The notes: generated from the letters alone by a model not told the origin. A DNA stretch of 64,000 nt from Aestuariivivens insulae (GCF_022662195.1 NZ_JAKMCS010000010.1:54828-118827); one strand, 5' to 3'; positions 43,707-51,913 are shown, counted from the stretch's first letter. A program made the numbers and translations.

Positions 43707-45398
43707 ATGGATATGAAAAAAGTAGTAACATTCAAAACTCTGCTTATACTAGGGTTGTCTTTAGCAGCATTTAGCTGTAAAAAGTCGACGAGCTCTAAAA
43801 ACACTTCCAGAGCTACAGGATGGCAAATTAACGACCGTGAAGGAGGTTTTCAATACAATACCCGTTTTGAAGAACAAGAAACCGCACCTGGCTTAGTATT
43901 TATTGAAGGAGGTACTTTTACCATGGGCCGTGTACAGGACGACGTGATGCACGATTGGAACAATACACCCAATCAACAGCACGTACAATCGTTTTATATG
44001 GACGAGACCGAGGTAACCAATGTAATGTACCTAGAATATCTAGATTGGATTAAACGTGTTTATCCTCCAACAGACGAAAACTTTAGAGCAATTTATCACG
44101 GAGCCCTACCAGATACTTTAGTTTGGAGAAACCGACTGGGCTTTAATGAGATTATGACCGAAAACTATTTGCGTCACCCAGGTTATGCCGAATACCCTGT
44201 TGTAGGTGTTAGTTGGATTCAAGCTGTGGAGTTTGCCAATTGGAGATCGGATCGTGTTGGAGAAATGGCTTTACAAAAAGCAGGCTATACTAAAAGAGGC
44301 TCTCACCTTACCGATGTTTCAGCCGATGCAACGTTTAATATAGACACTTATATTAATGCGCCAACGATGACTTATGGAGGTAATGAAGAGGTTATCAATC
44401 CAGAAGGTGGTAGAAGTAGAAATGCACAAGTAGACGCCGATGGAAACCCAGTAAATATTTATGCCAAAAGAGAATCGGGGGTTATTCCTTTAAAATATAG
44501 ACTCCCAACTGAAGCAGAATGGGAATATGCTGCACTTGGACTAAGCGAAATTAGAAGTTATAACGTGTATAGAGGTCGTAAAAAATACCCTTGGGATGGA
44601 CAGTACACTCGTGCTGGAAAACGTAGAATTCGTGGTGACCAATTAGCTAATTTTAAACAAGGTAAAGGAGACTACGGTGGAATTGCCGGTTGGTCTGATG
44701 ATGGTGCCGATATTACTAACGAAGTGAAATCATACGACCCGAACGATTATGGTTTATATGATATGGCAGGAAACGTAGCCGAATGGGTTGCAGATGTTTA
44801 CAGACCTATTGTAGATGATGAGTTTAACGACTTTAACTACTTTAGAGGTAACATTTACACCAAAAATGCTATAGACGAAGAAGGCCAGGTTAAAGTGGTA
44901 ACACCAGAAGATATTGTTTACGATACCTTATCTACAGGCAAACTTATTGCAAGAAATTTACCTGGTGAAATACACCAAGTAGCAGTAGATGAAAATGAAA
45001 CCTATTTAAGAACTAATTTTGATAAAAGTGATCATATCAACTTTAGAGATGGTGACAAGCGCTCTTCTAGATATTTTGAAAGCTTTAATGAAGGAGATGA
45101 AAGTGAAGAAGCTACAAACCATACCAGAAAAATGTACAACTCTCCTACGCACCGAATTGAAAGAGATTCTACGGGCAACATTATTAGAGAATACGATAAA
45201 AACAACAATAGAACGTCATTAATCAATGACAATGTAAGAGTTTACAAAGGCGGTTCTTGGAAAGATAGAGAATACTGGTTAGATCCTGCACAACGCCGCT
45301 ATTACCCAGAAGATATGGCAACCGACTATATAGGATTTAGATGCGCCATGTCTAGAGTAGGTTCTAAAACCAAAAGAAAGAATAAAACGAAAAATTAA
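43707..45398 (+). CDS. gldJ: Gliding motility lipoprotein GldJ
   Basis: 563-residue lipoprotein (signal ends LAAFSC, C24) with a formylglycine-generating-enzyme/SUMF1-like fold: FIEGGTFTMGRV at the start, NTPNQQHVQSFYMDETEVTN, VVGVSWIQAVEFANWRS, LPTEAEWEYAALG and a C-terminal YKGGSWKDREYWLDPAQRRYY ... IGFRCAMSRV. GldJ forms helical tracks and stabilises GldK and the T9SS core, and is needed for gliding. Divergent from porU and followed by murF, the arrangement known from Flavobacterium. A strong terminator follows. Confidence 0.95.
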   Translation: MDMKKVVTFKTLLILGLSLAAFSCKKSTSSKNTSRATGWQINDREGGFQYNTRFEEQETAPGLVFIEGGTFTMGRVQDDVMHDWNNTPNQQHVQSFYMDETEVTNVMYLEYLDWIKRVYPPTDENFRAIYHGALPDTLVWRNRLGFNEIMTENYLRHPGYAEYPVVGVSWIQAVEFANWRSDRVGEMALQKAGYTKRGSHLTDVSADATFNIDTYINAPTMTYGGNEEVINPEGGRSRNAQVDADGNPVNIYAKRESGVIPLKYRLPTEAEWEYAALGLSEIRSYNVYRGRKKYPWDGQYTRAGKRRIRGDQLANFKQGKGDYGGIAGWSDDGADITNEVKSYDPNDYGLYDMAGNVAEWVADVYRPIVDDEFNDFNYFRGNIYTKNAIDEEGQVKVVTPEDIVYDTLSTGKLIARNLPGEIHQVAVDENETYLRTNFDKSDHINFRDGDKRSSRYFESFNEGDESEEATNHTRKMYNSPTHRIERDSTGNIIREYDKNNNRTSLINDNVRVYKGGSWKDREYWLDPAQRRYYPEDMATDYIGFRCAMSRVGSKTKRKNKTKN

Positions 45399-45415
45399 TT
45401 TTGTTTTAAAATAAT

Positions 45416-45447
45416 AAAAAGTCCTAACCTCGGTTAGGGCTTTTTTA
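45416..45447 (+). terminator. Rho-independent terminator after gldJ
   Basis: 10-bp stem AGTCCTAACC/GGTTAGGGCT with a 2-base loop, followed by six Ts, 18 bp after the stop codon. Confidence 0.92.
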
Positions 45448-45483
45448 TTACATTTAACCTGCTGTGCATTTTAAATATATTGC

Positions 45484-45600
45484 AATTGTCAGTTCGAGTG
45501 CGAAGCGTATCAAGAACACTAGCAAATCTAGCTTCTCGATACCTGCCTGCCAGCAGGCAGGCAATTTGGAATACTCGGAATCACTCACAATGACTCGGAG
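45484..45600. repeat. Composite dispersed repeat between gldJ and murF
   Basis: Contains CAGTTCGAGTGCGAAGC and TTCTCGATA (the GAGCGCAGTCGAGAA repeat type), then a perfect GC-rich palindrome at 45542-45561 (arms CCTGCCTGC/GCAGGCAGG), then a GGAATCACTCACAATGAC-type end. No coding capacity. It separates gldJ from murF, which are closer in relatives. Confidence 0.65.
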
Positions 45601-45656
45601 AATTATTTGAAATGTAGAATAGCTTAATATTATTTTATAATTACAAAAATACGCCC

Positions 45657-46931
45657 TTGACCATAGCCAATATACACGCCCTATTCCTAGAATGCCACGC
45701 CGCATGTACAGACACCAGAACAATTGCTGAAAACGATATGTTTTTTGCACTTAAAGGTGATAATTTTAATGGCAATGCTTATGCAAAGCAAGCAATAGAA
45801 CAAGGCGCCAAATATGCTATAATAGACGACCCTAAATTCACTATAAAAAACCAAACTATTCTGGTTAATAATGTTCTTGAAACATTACAGCAATTAGCCT
45901 CTTACCATAGACAGCATTTAAAACTTCCTATTATAGCTTTAACCGGCAGTAATGGCAAAACCACCACCAAAGAGCTGATAAACGCTGTTTTGTCGCAAAA
46001 ATATAGTACTACTGCAACCGTTGGCAATTTAAACAACCACATTGGGGTTCCCCTAACCTTACTTTCTATGACTAATGGTACCGAAATAGGCATCGTGGAA
46101 ATGGGCGCCAACCATCAAAAAGAAATTGAGTTTCTATGTGGCATCGCCCAACCAGACTATGGCTATATTACCAACTTTGGCAAAGCTCATTTAGAAGGTT
46201 TTGGAGGCGTTGAAGGCGTTATAAAAGGCAAAAGCGAACTATATAATTACCTAATAGCACACCACAAAACTATTTTTGTAAATGCCAATGATGCGATACA
46301 GGCTGAAAAGACTAAGCAGGCTAACAGACATACCTTTGGCGACGCTCTACAACATGTAAACATCAACTTTATTAGTGCCGAACCTTTTGTAAAACTGAAT
46401 TACAACAACCTTGAAATAAACAGCCAACTTATAGGGAGCTACAACTTTAGCAATATTGCTGCTGCAATAGCTATGGGACATTATTTTAAAGTTGATGATG
46501 AAGCTATAAAGCATGCCATTGAAAACTATACCCCTAACAATAACCGTTCACAAATTATTAAAAAAGGCAGTTTAAAAATTATATTGGATGCCTATAATGC
46601 CAACCCAAGTAGCATGCGTGCTGCTTTAATGAATCTAGAAAAACAACAAGGCTTAAAAATGGTAATTCTTGGGGACATGTTCGAATTGGGCAATTATGCA
46701 GCCCAGGAACATCAAGCTATTACAGACTTAGCTATATCCCTGAATTTTGATGACATCATTTTAATTGGTGAAAACTTTTTTAAATGCCAAACTAATGCAA
46801 GCAAGGTTAAACAATTCAATACTTTTAATGATTTCAAGGCCTTATTAGATTTGTCGAAAGTCGATAATACCACCATTTTAATAAAAGGTTCTAGGGGTAT
46901 GGCCTTAGAACGAACTTTAAACTGTTTTTAA
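45657..46931 (+). CDS. murF: UDP-N-acetylmuramoyl-tripeptide--D-alanyl-D-alanine ligase
   Basis: 424-residue ligase of the Mur family that adds D-Ala-D-Ala to UDP-MurNAc-tripeptide, in the cytoplasm. The ATP-binding loop is LTGSNGKTTTKE (about 95-105), followed by TVGNLNNHIGVPLTLL, EMGANHQKEI, GSYNFSNIAAAIAMG and DAYNANPSSMRAAL. It appears to start with TTG at 45657 (MTIANIHALFLEC, matching relatives that begin MTI...LFLEC). There is no suitable ATG. The next gene is convergent. Confidence 0.95.
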   Translation: MTIANIHALFLECHAACTDTRTIAENDMFFALKGDNFNGNAYAKQAIEQGAKYAIIDDPKFTIKNQTILVNNVLETLQQLASYHRQHLKLPIIALTGSNGKTTTKELINAVLSQKYSTTATVGNLNNHIGVPLTLLSMTNGTEIGIVEMGANHQKEIEFLCGIAQPDYGYITNFGKAHLEGFGGVEGVIKGKSELYNYLIAHHKTIFVNANDAIQAEKTKQANRHTFGDALQHVNINFISAEPFVKLNYNNLEINSQLIGSYNFSNIAAAIAMGHYFKVDDEAIKHAIENYTPNNNRSQIIKKGSLKIILDAYNANPSSMRAALMNLEKQQGLKMVILGDMFELGNYAAQEHQAITDLAISLNFDDIILIGENFFKCQTNASKVKQFNTFNDFKALLDLSKVDNTTILIKGSRGMALERTLNCF

Positions 46932-46943
46932 TAGTAGCTATGA

Positions 46944-46980
46944 TAAAAAAACGTCTATCCGCATAAATGCTTATAGACGT
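46944..46980 (-). terminator. Putative terminator between murF and the LuxR-type gene
   Basis: Stem ACGTCTAT/ATAGACGT with a 14-base loop. On the minus strand it is followed by a run of seven Ts. It lies 120 bp past the LuxR-type gene stop. Confidence 0.6.
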
Positions 46981-47052
46981 CCATCGTTAAACTCTTCCCT
47001 AAATCTATCGATTAATAGCAATGTAAAGTACCTATTAAAAACTGTAATTTGC

Positions 47053-47071
47053 AATACTCAATTTGAGTATT
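47053..47071. promoter_or_regulatory. Perfect inverted repeat between convergent genes
   Basis: Arms AATACTCAA/TTGAGTATT around a single T, followed by a T run. The one-base centre is poor for an RNA hairpin, so this may be a protein-binding site or a weak terminator. Confidence 0.35.
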
Positions 47072-47099
47072 TTTACTATTCATTGACCACAAACAACAT

Positions 47100-47873
47100 C
47101 TAAATCAATAGCGCATTGTTCATTTTTAGCAATCCAACCAATTCTCCTGTAGAAGAAATATTTAGTTTTTTAAGGATATTTCGGCGGTGTGTGTCAACGG
47201 TATTAGAACTAATATTAAGCTTATCTGCAATTTCCTTACTGGTGTAATTCAACACTAATAGCCGTACAATATCACGCTCTCTGTTACTAATACCATCCGT
47301 TAACAGCTTTTGCGAAAAATTATTATAGTACTTTGTTTCATATTCATTATTGGCGTTTAAAAACTTAGCCGAAGCCGTTACAGGCATCTTTATTTTTGAA
47401 TTTAAAACCGTGTAATGCGCCAAACCTATTATGGGTTTCATTTGGGCATCGAACTCTAAAGGCGTAGTATTCTGTATAATGTTGACGTATTCTCCTTTAA
47501 TGTTTTTAAACCTATAGTTCCAGGTATAACTCATCTGCTTTCGATCGCTAAGTGCAATCTCAGAAAGCGTGAATGCCATAAGATCATTAAGTGCCTTCAA
47601 CCATTTGTCTATATCGTCGGGATGGATCCTACTCCAAAAATAGCGCATGCCCTGAGATTGTAATTCTTGAGCTTCAATTCCCAAACAAGCTTTGGCATTT
47701 TTACTCACATATTGAAAGGTTAAGTCCTGTGTGTTGGTCACACAAAAAAATGTAGAACTGTAAGGCAAATAGTAATCGAGCTCAATAATCTTACTAATAT
47801 GTTCATCTAACGATGGGCTGTCATAAGATTCAAAAATGGTTTTATACTTACTCTTTATATCTGCCAGTCTCAT
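47100..47873 (-). CDS. PAS-domain LuxR-type transcriptional regulator
   Basis: 257 residues. The N-terminal half (about 35-155) reads as a PAS fold (FFCVTNTQDLTFQYVSKNAKACLGIEAQEL, YFWSRIHPDDIDKW, YRFKNIKGEYVNIIQNTTPLE). The C-terminal 65 residues are a LuxR/FixJ helix-turn-helix (ISNRERDIVRLLVLNYTSKEIADKL, SSNTVDTHRRNILKKLNISS). There is no receiver domain, so it is a one-component regulator sensing an unknown small molecule. Monocistronic. Confidence 0.9.
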   Translation of the reverse strand: MRLADIKSKYKTIFESYDSPSLDEHISKIIELDYYLPYSSTFFCVTNTQDLTFQYVSKNAKACLGIEAQELQSQGMRYFWSRIHPDDIDKWLKALNDLMAFTLSEIALSDRKQMSYTWNYRFKNIKGEYVNIIQNTTPLEFDAQMKPIIGLAHYTVLNSKIKMPVTASAKFLNANNEYETKYYNNFSQKLLTDGISNRERDIVRLLVLNYTSKEIADKLNISSNTVDTHRRNILKKLNISSTGELVGLLKMNNALLI

Positions 47874-48099
47874 AAAAATAATTTTTATATTTTAAATTGT
47901 TAATTCCCGTACCAAGGAAAAATAACAATTATTTGGAGAAATAAAAACTAAGCCACCCCAAAAGTTACTTTAGACTGTTTAATAATGAGGTTTTTATATT
48001 TTTAACAATCGTAAACGACTTACATAGTGCTAAAGCCAATATACTACTGTACTTTTAATAATTTAGGATTGGAGCTTAAATAGATAGGTCCACAGCTCT

Positions 48100-48423
48100 T
48101 TATTTCTCTTCAGGTAACTTACTTCTCAGCTCTTTAAGTAATTTTTCCATTTTGTCAATTATTTGCTCATTGTTCAAAAAGACCTTATATGCTCCTGGCT
48201 TTTCATTAACTCCATCCTCAACAAAATAGTCGTCCCTTAAAAGCCAATTAAGATCAGCTTCTGGAAACTCATGAATAATCTTAGTCAAAAATTCTATCGA
48301 TACCTTTTTGCCATTTACATATTGGGATAGCTGTGAATAATTCATATCAAACTTTACAGCCAGATCTCCCAGTTTATCATATTTACTTTTTATAAGTTGC
48401 CTAAGCTTATCTTCAAATACCAT
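48100..48423 (-). CDS. XRE-like helix-turn-helix regulator
   Basis: 107-residue protein with a Cro/CI-type helix-turn-helix at about residues 10-65 (LGDLAVKFDMNYSQLSQYVNGK, then VSIEFLTKIIHEFPEADLNWLL) and a short C-terminal helix (DKMEKLLKELRSKL), possibly for dimerisation. I chose the ATG at 48423 rather than a GTG at 48432. Divergent from three small genes. The 126-bp space between them contains a promoter overlapped by an inverted repeat, suggesting that this protein represses the divergent unit. Confidence 0.82.
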   Translation of the reverse strand: MVFEDKLRQLIKSKYDKLGDLAVKFDMNYSQLSQYVNGKKVSIEFLTKIIHEFPEADLNWLLRDDYFVEDGVNEKPGAYKVFLNNEQIIDKMEKLLKELRSKLPEEK

Positions 48424-48459
48424 AACAAACACTAAATTTTTACTAATAGATAAATATTT

Positions 48460-48498
48460 TTGACTTTTTTTAATTATTTACATATATTTGTATGTAAA
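48460..48498 (+). promoter_or_regulatory. Promoter overlapped by inverted-repeat operator
   Basis: TTG at 48460-48462 and TATATTTG at 48483-48490 are 20 bases apart, a good Bacteroidota promoter. The -7 element is embedded in an inverted repeat with perfect 8-bp arms TTTACATA/TATGTAAA (48477-48498). A regulator bound there would occlude the promoter. The adjacent XRE-like protein is the obvious candidate. Confidence 0.65.
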
Positions 48499-48549
48499 TT
48501 CATTCGTATCGTGAGATTTTACCCAAATCTAAACAAATTTATACAAGTT

Positions 48550-48825
48550 ATGACAAATTTAAATAAATTATATACTTCTTATGATGTCAACACACCCAAA
48601 GAACGGGAGGTTTTAAAAGATTTGCTTACCAAATACCTTCCCAAAGAATACACAGCCATAGTTATAAGCAAACTAAAAGCCAAGCATTATGAAGTCGATT
48701 CCCAAACGGTTAGAAACACGAAATGTGGACTCACTAAAAACATTGTCATTTTTAATACCATCGTAGAAATTGCTAGAGAGTATAAAAGCATAACACTAAA
48801 GCTAAAAGAGAACCTAAAAGAATAA
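48550..48825 (+). CDS. Small protein of unknown function, first gene of the XRE-divergent unit
   Basis: 91 residues, not recognised. Charged and helical, with no signal or membrane segment. The order NTPKEREVLKDLLTKYLPKEYTAIV, then HYEVDSQTVRNTKCGLTKN (a possible helix-turn-helix-like stretch), suggests a nucleic-acid-binding role, but this is weak. I chose the ATG at 48550, because upstream in-frame sequence overlaps the promoter. Transcribed from the promoter at 48460-48490. Confidence 0.65.
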   Translation: MTNLNKLYTSYDVNTPKEREVLKDLLTKYLPKEYTAIVISKLKAKHYEVDSQTVRNTKCGLTKNIVIFNTIVEIAREYKSITLKLKENLKE

Positions 48826-48832
48826 CCCACAT

Positions 48833-49135
48833 ATGTTAACCCCAAATCCTACAACATGCGAAAACCTAAACTTAAAGTACATGAGAAAAAAAACAATAAA
48901 TTTTAAAGATTACCATAAAAAAATTGAAGATGGATTCAACACCATTTTTCATACCCGTACACTTAGAGGTATCGAAACTCAGAAATATGGCGGATTTAAT
49001 GGTTATATGACCATTGTTAAGGAGCCTTTAGTGAGACAACAAATTATCCAACTTGCCATACTATGCCAAGAAATCCCTGCCAATATCACCCTAAAGGGCT
49101 ATCGTAATGGGGTGCTCATCGAATTCTGGGAATAA
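48833..49135 (+). CDS. Small protein of unknown function
   Basis: 100 residues, or 84 if translation begins at the ATG at 48881 (MRKKTINFKDY), which looks equally good. Soluble, with no known motif. The C-terminal ITLKGYRNGVLIEFWE is beta-rich. It starts 7 bp after the preceding small gene, so it is probably in the same transcript. Confidence 0.55.
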   Translation: MLTPNPTTCENLNLKYMRKKTINFKDYHKKIEDGFNTIFHTRTLRGIETQKYGGFNGYMTIVKEPLVRQQIIQLAILCQEIPANITLKGYRNGVLIEFWE

Positions 49136-49232
49136 CATTATGCTATCGTATACAACCACTTTAAACTATGGTGTAATTCGTGCAAACAACCAACCCTTTA
49201 CTTAATCAAGGCCTCTCATAACCGAACATCTA

Positions 49233-49442
49233 ATGAAATTAACCAAACAACAAAAACAAAGAATATTCGATTGCCTATTGGATTTGGAGTTTTATTATGC
49301 CAATCATGGCAACAGTGAAGATTACGAAAACTTTGAAACCTTACTCGAACTTATTCGATTTCATAAGGTACAAACACCTAATTACGTTAACAGAACCACA
49401 TTAAGCAATTACAACGGTAAGCATACTAAATCTAACTTTTGA
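49233..49442 (+). CDS. Small protein of unknown function
   Basis: 69 residues, helical and polar (KQQKQRIFDCLLDLEFYYANHGNSEDYENFETLLELI). No recognised domain. It follows the two other small genes in the same direction after a 97-bp gap and may belong to the same unit. Confidence 0.5.
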   Translation: MKLTKQQKQRIFDCLLDLEFYYANHGNSEDYENFETLLELIRFHKVQTPNYVNRTTLSNYNGKHTKSNF

Positions 49443-49657
49443 ACCACTCAGGATTAATTGCGCTTTAGCTATTACAATGATATTTGTATTGTTGAAAGCG
49501 AATTATTATTCAATATTAACTAATAGCAATACTGCAACTTCGCTCCTTTTTGCAGTCTGCCTTCACACCCATTTAAGAATTTTCATTACATTTAGTACGA
49601 TAAATATAATGGAAATAAACCCCATTGTGTTTATTTTTTAGTTGTGTATAATTGAAC

Positions 49658-51085
49658 ATGAAAGTACTTCTTACCGGTGCAACTGGATACATAGGAAAAA
49701 GGTTATTACCTGTTCTAATTGAAGCAGGTTATGAAGTAGTATGTTGCGTTCGTGATAAGCGAAGATTTAGCCCTCCCCCCTCCATTAGCAATAAGATTTC
49801 TGTAATTGAAGTTGACTTCTTAAAAGAAGAATCGCTAGAAAAAATTCCTGCAGACATTAATGGGGCTTACTACTTGATCCATTCTATGACTTCATCAAAG
49901 AACTACCAAGCTCTCGAAAAAATATCGGCCATTAACTTTCGGAATGCATTAAATAATACAAATGCTGAGCATGTTATTTATTTAAGTGGAATTGTAAATG
50001 AAACAGAACTATCTAAGCATCTAAGCTCACGAAAACTCGTTGAAATTGAGCTTAATAAAGGAAGGTACAGTCTTACGACACTCCGAGCTGGAATAATTAT
50101 TGGATCTGGTAGTGCCTCTTTTGAAATAATCAGGGATCTAGTAGAGAAGTTACCAATAATGATCACCCCAAAATGGTTAAAAACTAAATGTCAGCCTATT
50201 GGAGTTACTGATGTTATTGCGTTTTTGCACAAATCACTTTTCAATCCTAATACCTACGATCAAAATTTTGATATTGGAGGGCCTGACGTTTTATCTTATA
50301 AGCAAATGCTTTTAGGCTTTGCTAAATGCAGAAGCTTAAAACGTACAATTCTTATCGTTCCTGTAATGACACCCAGATTATCATCATACTGGTTGTACTT
50401 TGTTACGTCTACATCCTATAGGTTAGCTGTGTCTCTTGTAAACAGCATGAAGGTTGAAGTCGTTTGCCGAGACAATAAGCTGAGTAAAATTCTAGAAATT
50501 GAACCCGGCAACTATCAAGAAGCGCTTGAGAAAGCATTTAGTAAAATCAAGAATAACGAAATAATATCGAGCTGGAAAGATTCTTACACCAGTAGTGGAA
50601 TTAGCTTTGATGTTTCTGATTTCATAGAAGTTCCGACTTATGGATGTTTTATTGATAAAAGAACAAGACGATTTGGTGATCGTAATTTATGTATTCGAAG
50701 AATCTGGAGTATAGGTGGTGAAACTGGCTGGTATTATGGTAACTTGCTATGGAGGTTAAGAGGTTTATTGGACAAAATGGTGGGTGGTGTAGGTCTGAGA
50801 CGAGGTAGAACAAACGCTACTTCAATCAGTGCAGGAGATTCATTAGACTTCTGGAGAGTTTTATACGCAAATAAAAATGAAGGTCGATTACTTTTGTTTG
50901 CAGAAATGAGACTTCCGGGTGAAGCATGGTTAGAATTTAAACTTGTCGGTAACAAATTAGAACAAACTGCCACCTTCAGGCCATTGGGGCTATTTGGTAG
51001 GCTATATTGGTATTCCGTCTTGCCTTTTCATGGTTTAATTTTCAGGGGCATGTTAAAAAATATAACTAAACATAAAAAAACCTAA
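49658..51085 (+). CDS. SDR family NAD(P)-binding protein with DUF2867 domain
   Basis: 475 residues. Residues 1-300 form an atypical SDR fold (MKVLLTGATGYIGKRLLPVL, then SSKNYQALEKISAINFRNAL and YLSGIVNETELSKHL). Residues about 320-475 are a DUF2867 domain (WSIGGETGWYYGNLLWRLRG, LDFWRVLYANKNEGRLLLFAEMRLPGEAWLEF). The same pairing is known in YbjT-like proteins; substrate unknown. The start is the ATG at 49658, two codons after an alternative TTG. Monocistronic or followed by the small lipoprotein gene (45-bp gap). Confidence 0.9.
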   Translation: MKVLLTGATGYIGKRLLPVLIEAGYEVVCCVRDKRRFSPPPSISNKISVIEVDFLKEESLEKIPADINGAYYLIHSMTSSKNYQALEKISAINFRNALNNTNAEHVIYLSGIVNETELSKHLSSRKLVEIELNKGRYSLTTLRAGIIIGSGSASFEIIRDLVEKLPIMITPKWLKTKCQPIGVTDVIAFLHKSLFNPNTYDQNFDIGGPDVLSYKQMLLGFAKCRSLKRTILIVPVMTPRLSSYWLYFVTSTSYRLAVSLVNSMKVEVVCRDNKLSKILEIEPGNYQEALEKAFSKIKNNEIISSWKDSYTSSGISFDVSDFIEVPTYGCFIDKRTRRFGDRNLCIRRIWSIGGETGWYYGNLLWRLRGLLDKMVGGVGLRRGRTNATSISAGDSLDFWRVLYANKNEGRLLLFAEMRLPGEAWLEFKLVGNKLEQTATFRPLGLFGRLYWYSVLPFHGLIFRGMLKNITKHKKT

Positions 51086-51130
51086 ACTGTATTAAAATGC
51101 AATTTAGCCAAACCGTTAAAATAAATTGAA

Positions 51131-51571
51131 ATGAGCAAACAACTTTCAACTTTTGGTATTTTATTATTCCTTTTATCGTGTTCTTCTACAAAACAAATTT
51201 CTAAGAATACTGCACAAATTCTTCGTGACAACAACACCTTTTTGATAACCGAAATATCTACTGATAAAACTTATGGTTTATCGCCTAAAAACCCAGTAGA
51301 GGTTGGTGGATCTAAAAATTCGGAAGGCCCTAAAAATGAAAGAAGATATCTTAATGCCTTGGCTGGACCAAACGGTGAAAAAATTTCATATTATAGAGCA
51401 GGAAGCTGTTGCGCTATTAAAAGCGACAACAACCCTTTTGGTTTTGATAGTGTTATGCTAGATAATTATAGAGTTACTTGGGAGAATTCTAAAGATACCA
51501 TTTCAATTTACATCAACATGTATGATTCAGGAAAACTGAAAGCTCCCGTTGGATTTACTTTAAAAAAATAA
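51131..51571 (+). CDS. Small flavobacterial lipoprotein of unknown function
   Basis: 146 residues. The signal ends LLFLLSCSS, a lipoprotein signal. The mature part has two adjacent cysteines (GSCCAIKS) and a beta-rich layout (YGLSPKNPVEVGG, RYLNALAGPNGEKISYYRAGSCC, INMYDSGKLKAPVGF). Homologues in flavobacteria are sometimes labelled KDO-8-phosphate synthase, but it has none of that enzyme's motifs and is too short. Function unknown. Confidence 0.75.
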   Translation: MSKQLSTFGILLFLLSCSSTKQISKNTAQILRDNNTFLITEISTDKTYGLSPKNPVEVGGSKNSEGPKNERRYLNALAGPNGEKISYYRAGSCCAIKSDNNPFGFDSVMLDNYRVTWENSKDTISIYINMYDSGKLKAPVGFTLKK

Positions 51572-51762
51572 CAGATTACAGCCGACAACCACAACGAGAA
51601 CCCATAACCTAAAAAAATGCAAATAAAAAACGCCCTGATATGAGCGTTTGTTTTATAGGCTACGTGAATTAGCAGATAAATTAACAGTAGCACTAAATTA
51701 TGTTGTGGGTCGTACTGGATTTGAACCAGTGACTTCTACCTAGTCAAGGTAACACTCTGAAC

Positions 51763-51873
51763 CCCGCCTGCCTATGTGAAGTGTACTGGATTCGAACCAG
51801 TGACCCCCACCCTGTCAAGGTGATGCTCTGAACCAACTGAGCTAACACTCCAATAAAAACCCTGGCGGGCGGG
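51763..51873. repeat. 111-bp inserted segment with inverted-repeat ends carrying a tRNA
   Basis: Begins CCCGCCTGCC and ends GGCGGGCGGG; the ends are inverted repeats matching at 9 of 10 positions, exactly at the borders of the interruption (position ambiguous by one base). It contains one complete tRNA-Val. The end sequence belongs to the GCCTGCC palindrome family found at 6677, 38087 and 45542. Confidence 0.7.
51777..51851 (-). tRNA. tRNA-Val (anticodon GAC), inner gene
   Basis: 75 nt including discriminator A73, CCA not encoded. Acceptor GGAGTGT/ACACTTC (one G-U), D stem GCTC/GAGC, anticodon stem TCACC/GGTGG with loop TTGACAG, and T arm ACTGG-TTCGAAT-CCAGT are all well formed. The anticodon GAC reads GUC and GUU. 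It lies wholly within the segment interrupting another tRNA-Val. Confidence 0.9.
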
Positions 51874-51913
51874 CAACTGAGTTAACGACCCTTTTATATT
51901 TATCGTGTAAATA

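Larger units (their letters stand above)
51706..51891 (-). pseudogene. Split tRNA-Val(GAC)-like gene, interrupted in the D-loop
   Basis: The 5' part is 51891-51874 (18 nt) and the 3' part is 51762-51706 (57 nt with discriminator A). Joined, they give a 75-nt tRNA that aligns without gaps to the inner tRNA-Val (57 of 74 identical). The acceptor stem is perfect (GGGTCGT/ACGACCC), with D stem ACTC/GAGT, anticodon stem TTACC/GGTAG and T stem ACTGG/CCAGT. Several differences from the inner tRNA are compensatory in stems. The anticodon is GAC, but position 37 is U, which is unusual. The interruption falls at the invariant GG of the D-loop. It is probably inactive unless the RNA is processed in an unusual way. 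Confidence 0.75.

Noticed and set aside
48100..49442. XRE regulator plus small genes as a prophage or toxin-antitoxin pair
   Set aside because: No integrase, structural gene, attachment repeat or recognised toxin motif is visible. It is reported only as a regulatory unit.
51131..51571. Annotation of the small lipoprotein as KDO-8-phosphate synthase
   Set aside because: The protein is about half the enzyme's length, is exported, and lacks the aldolase motifs.
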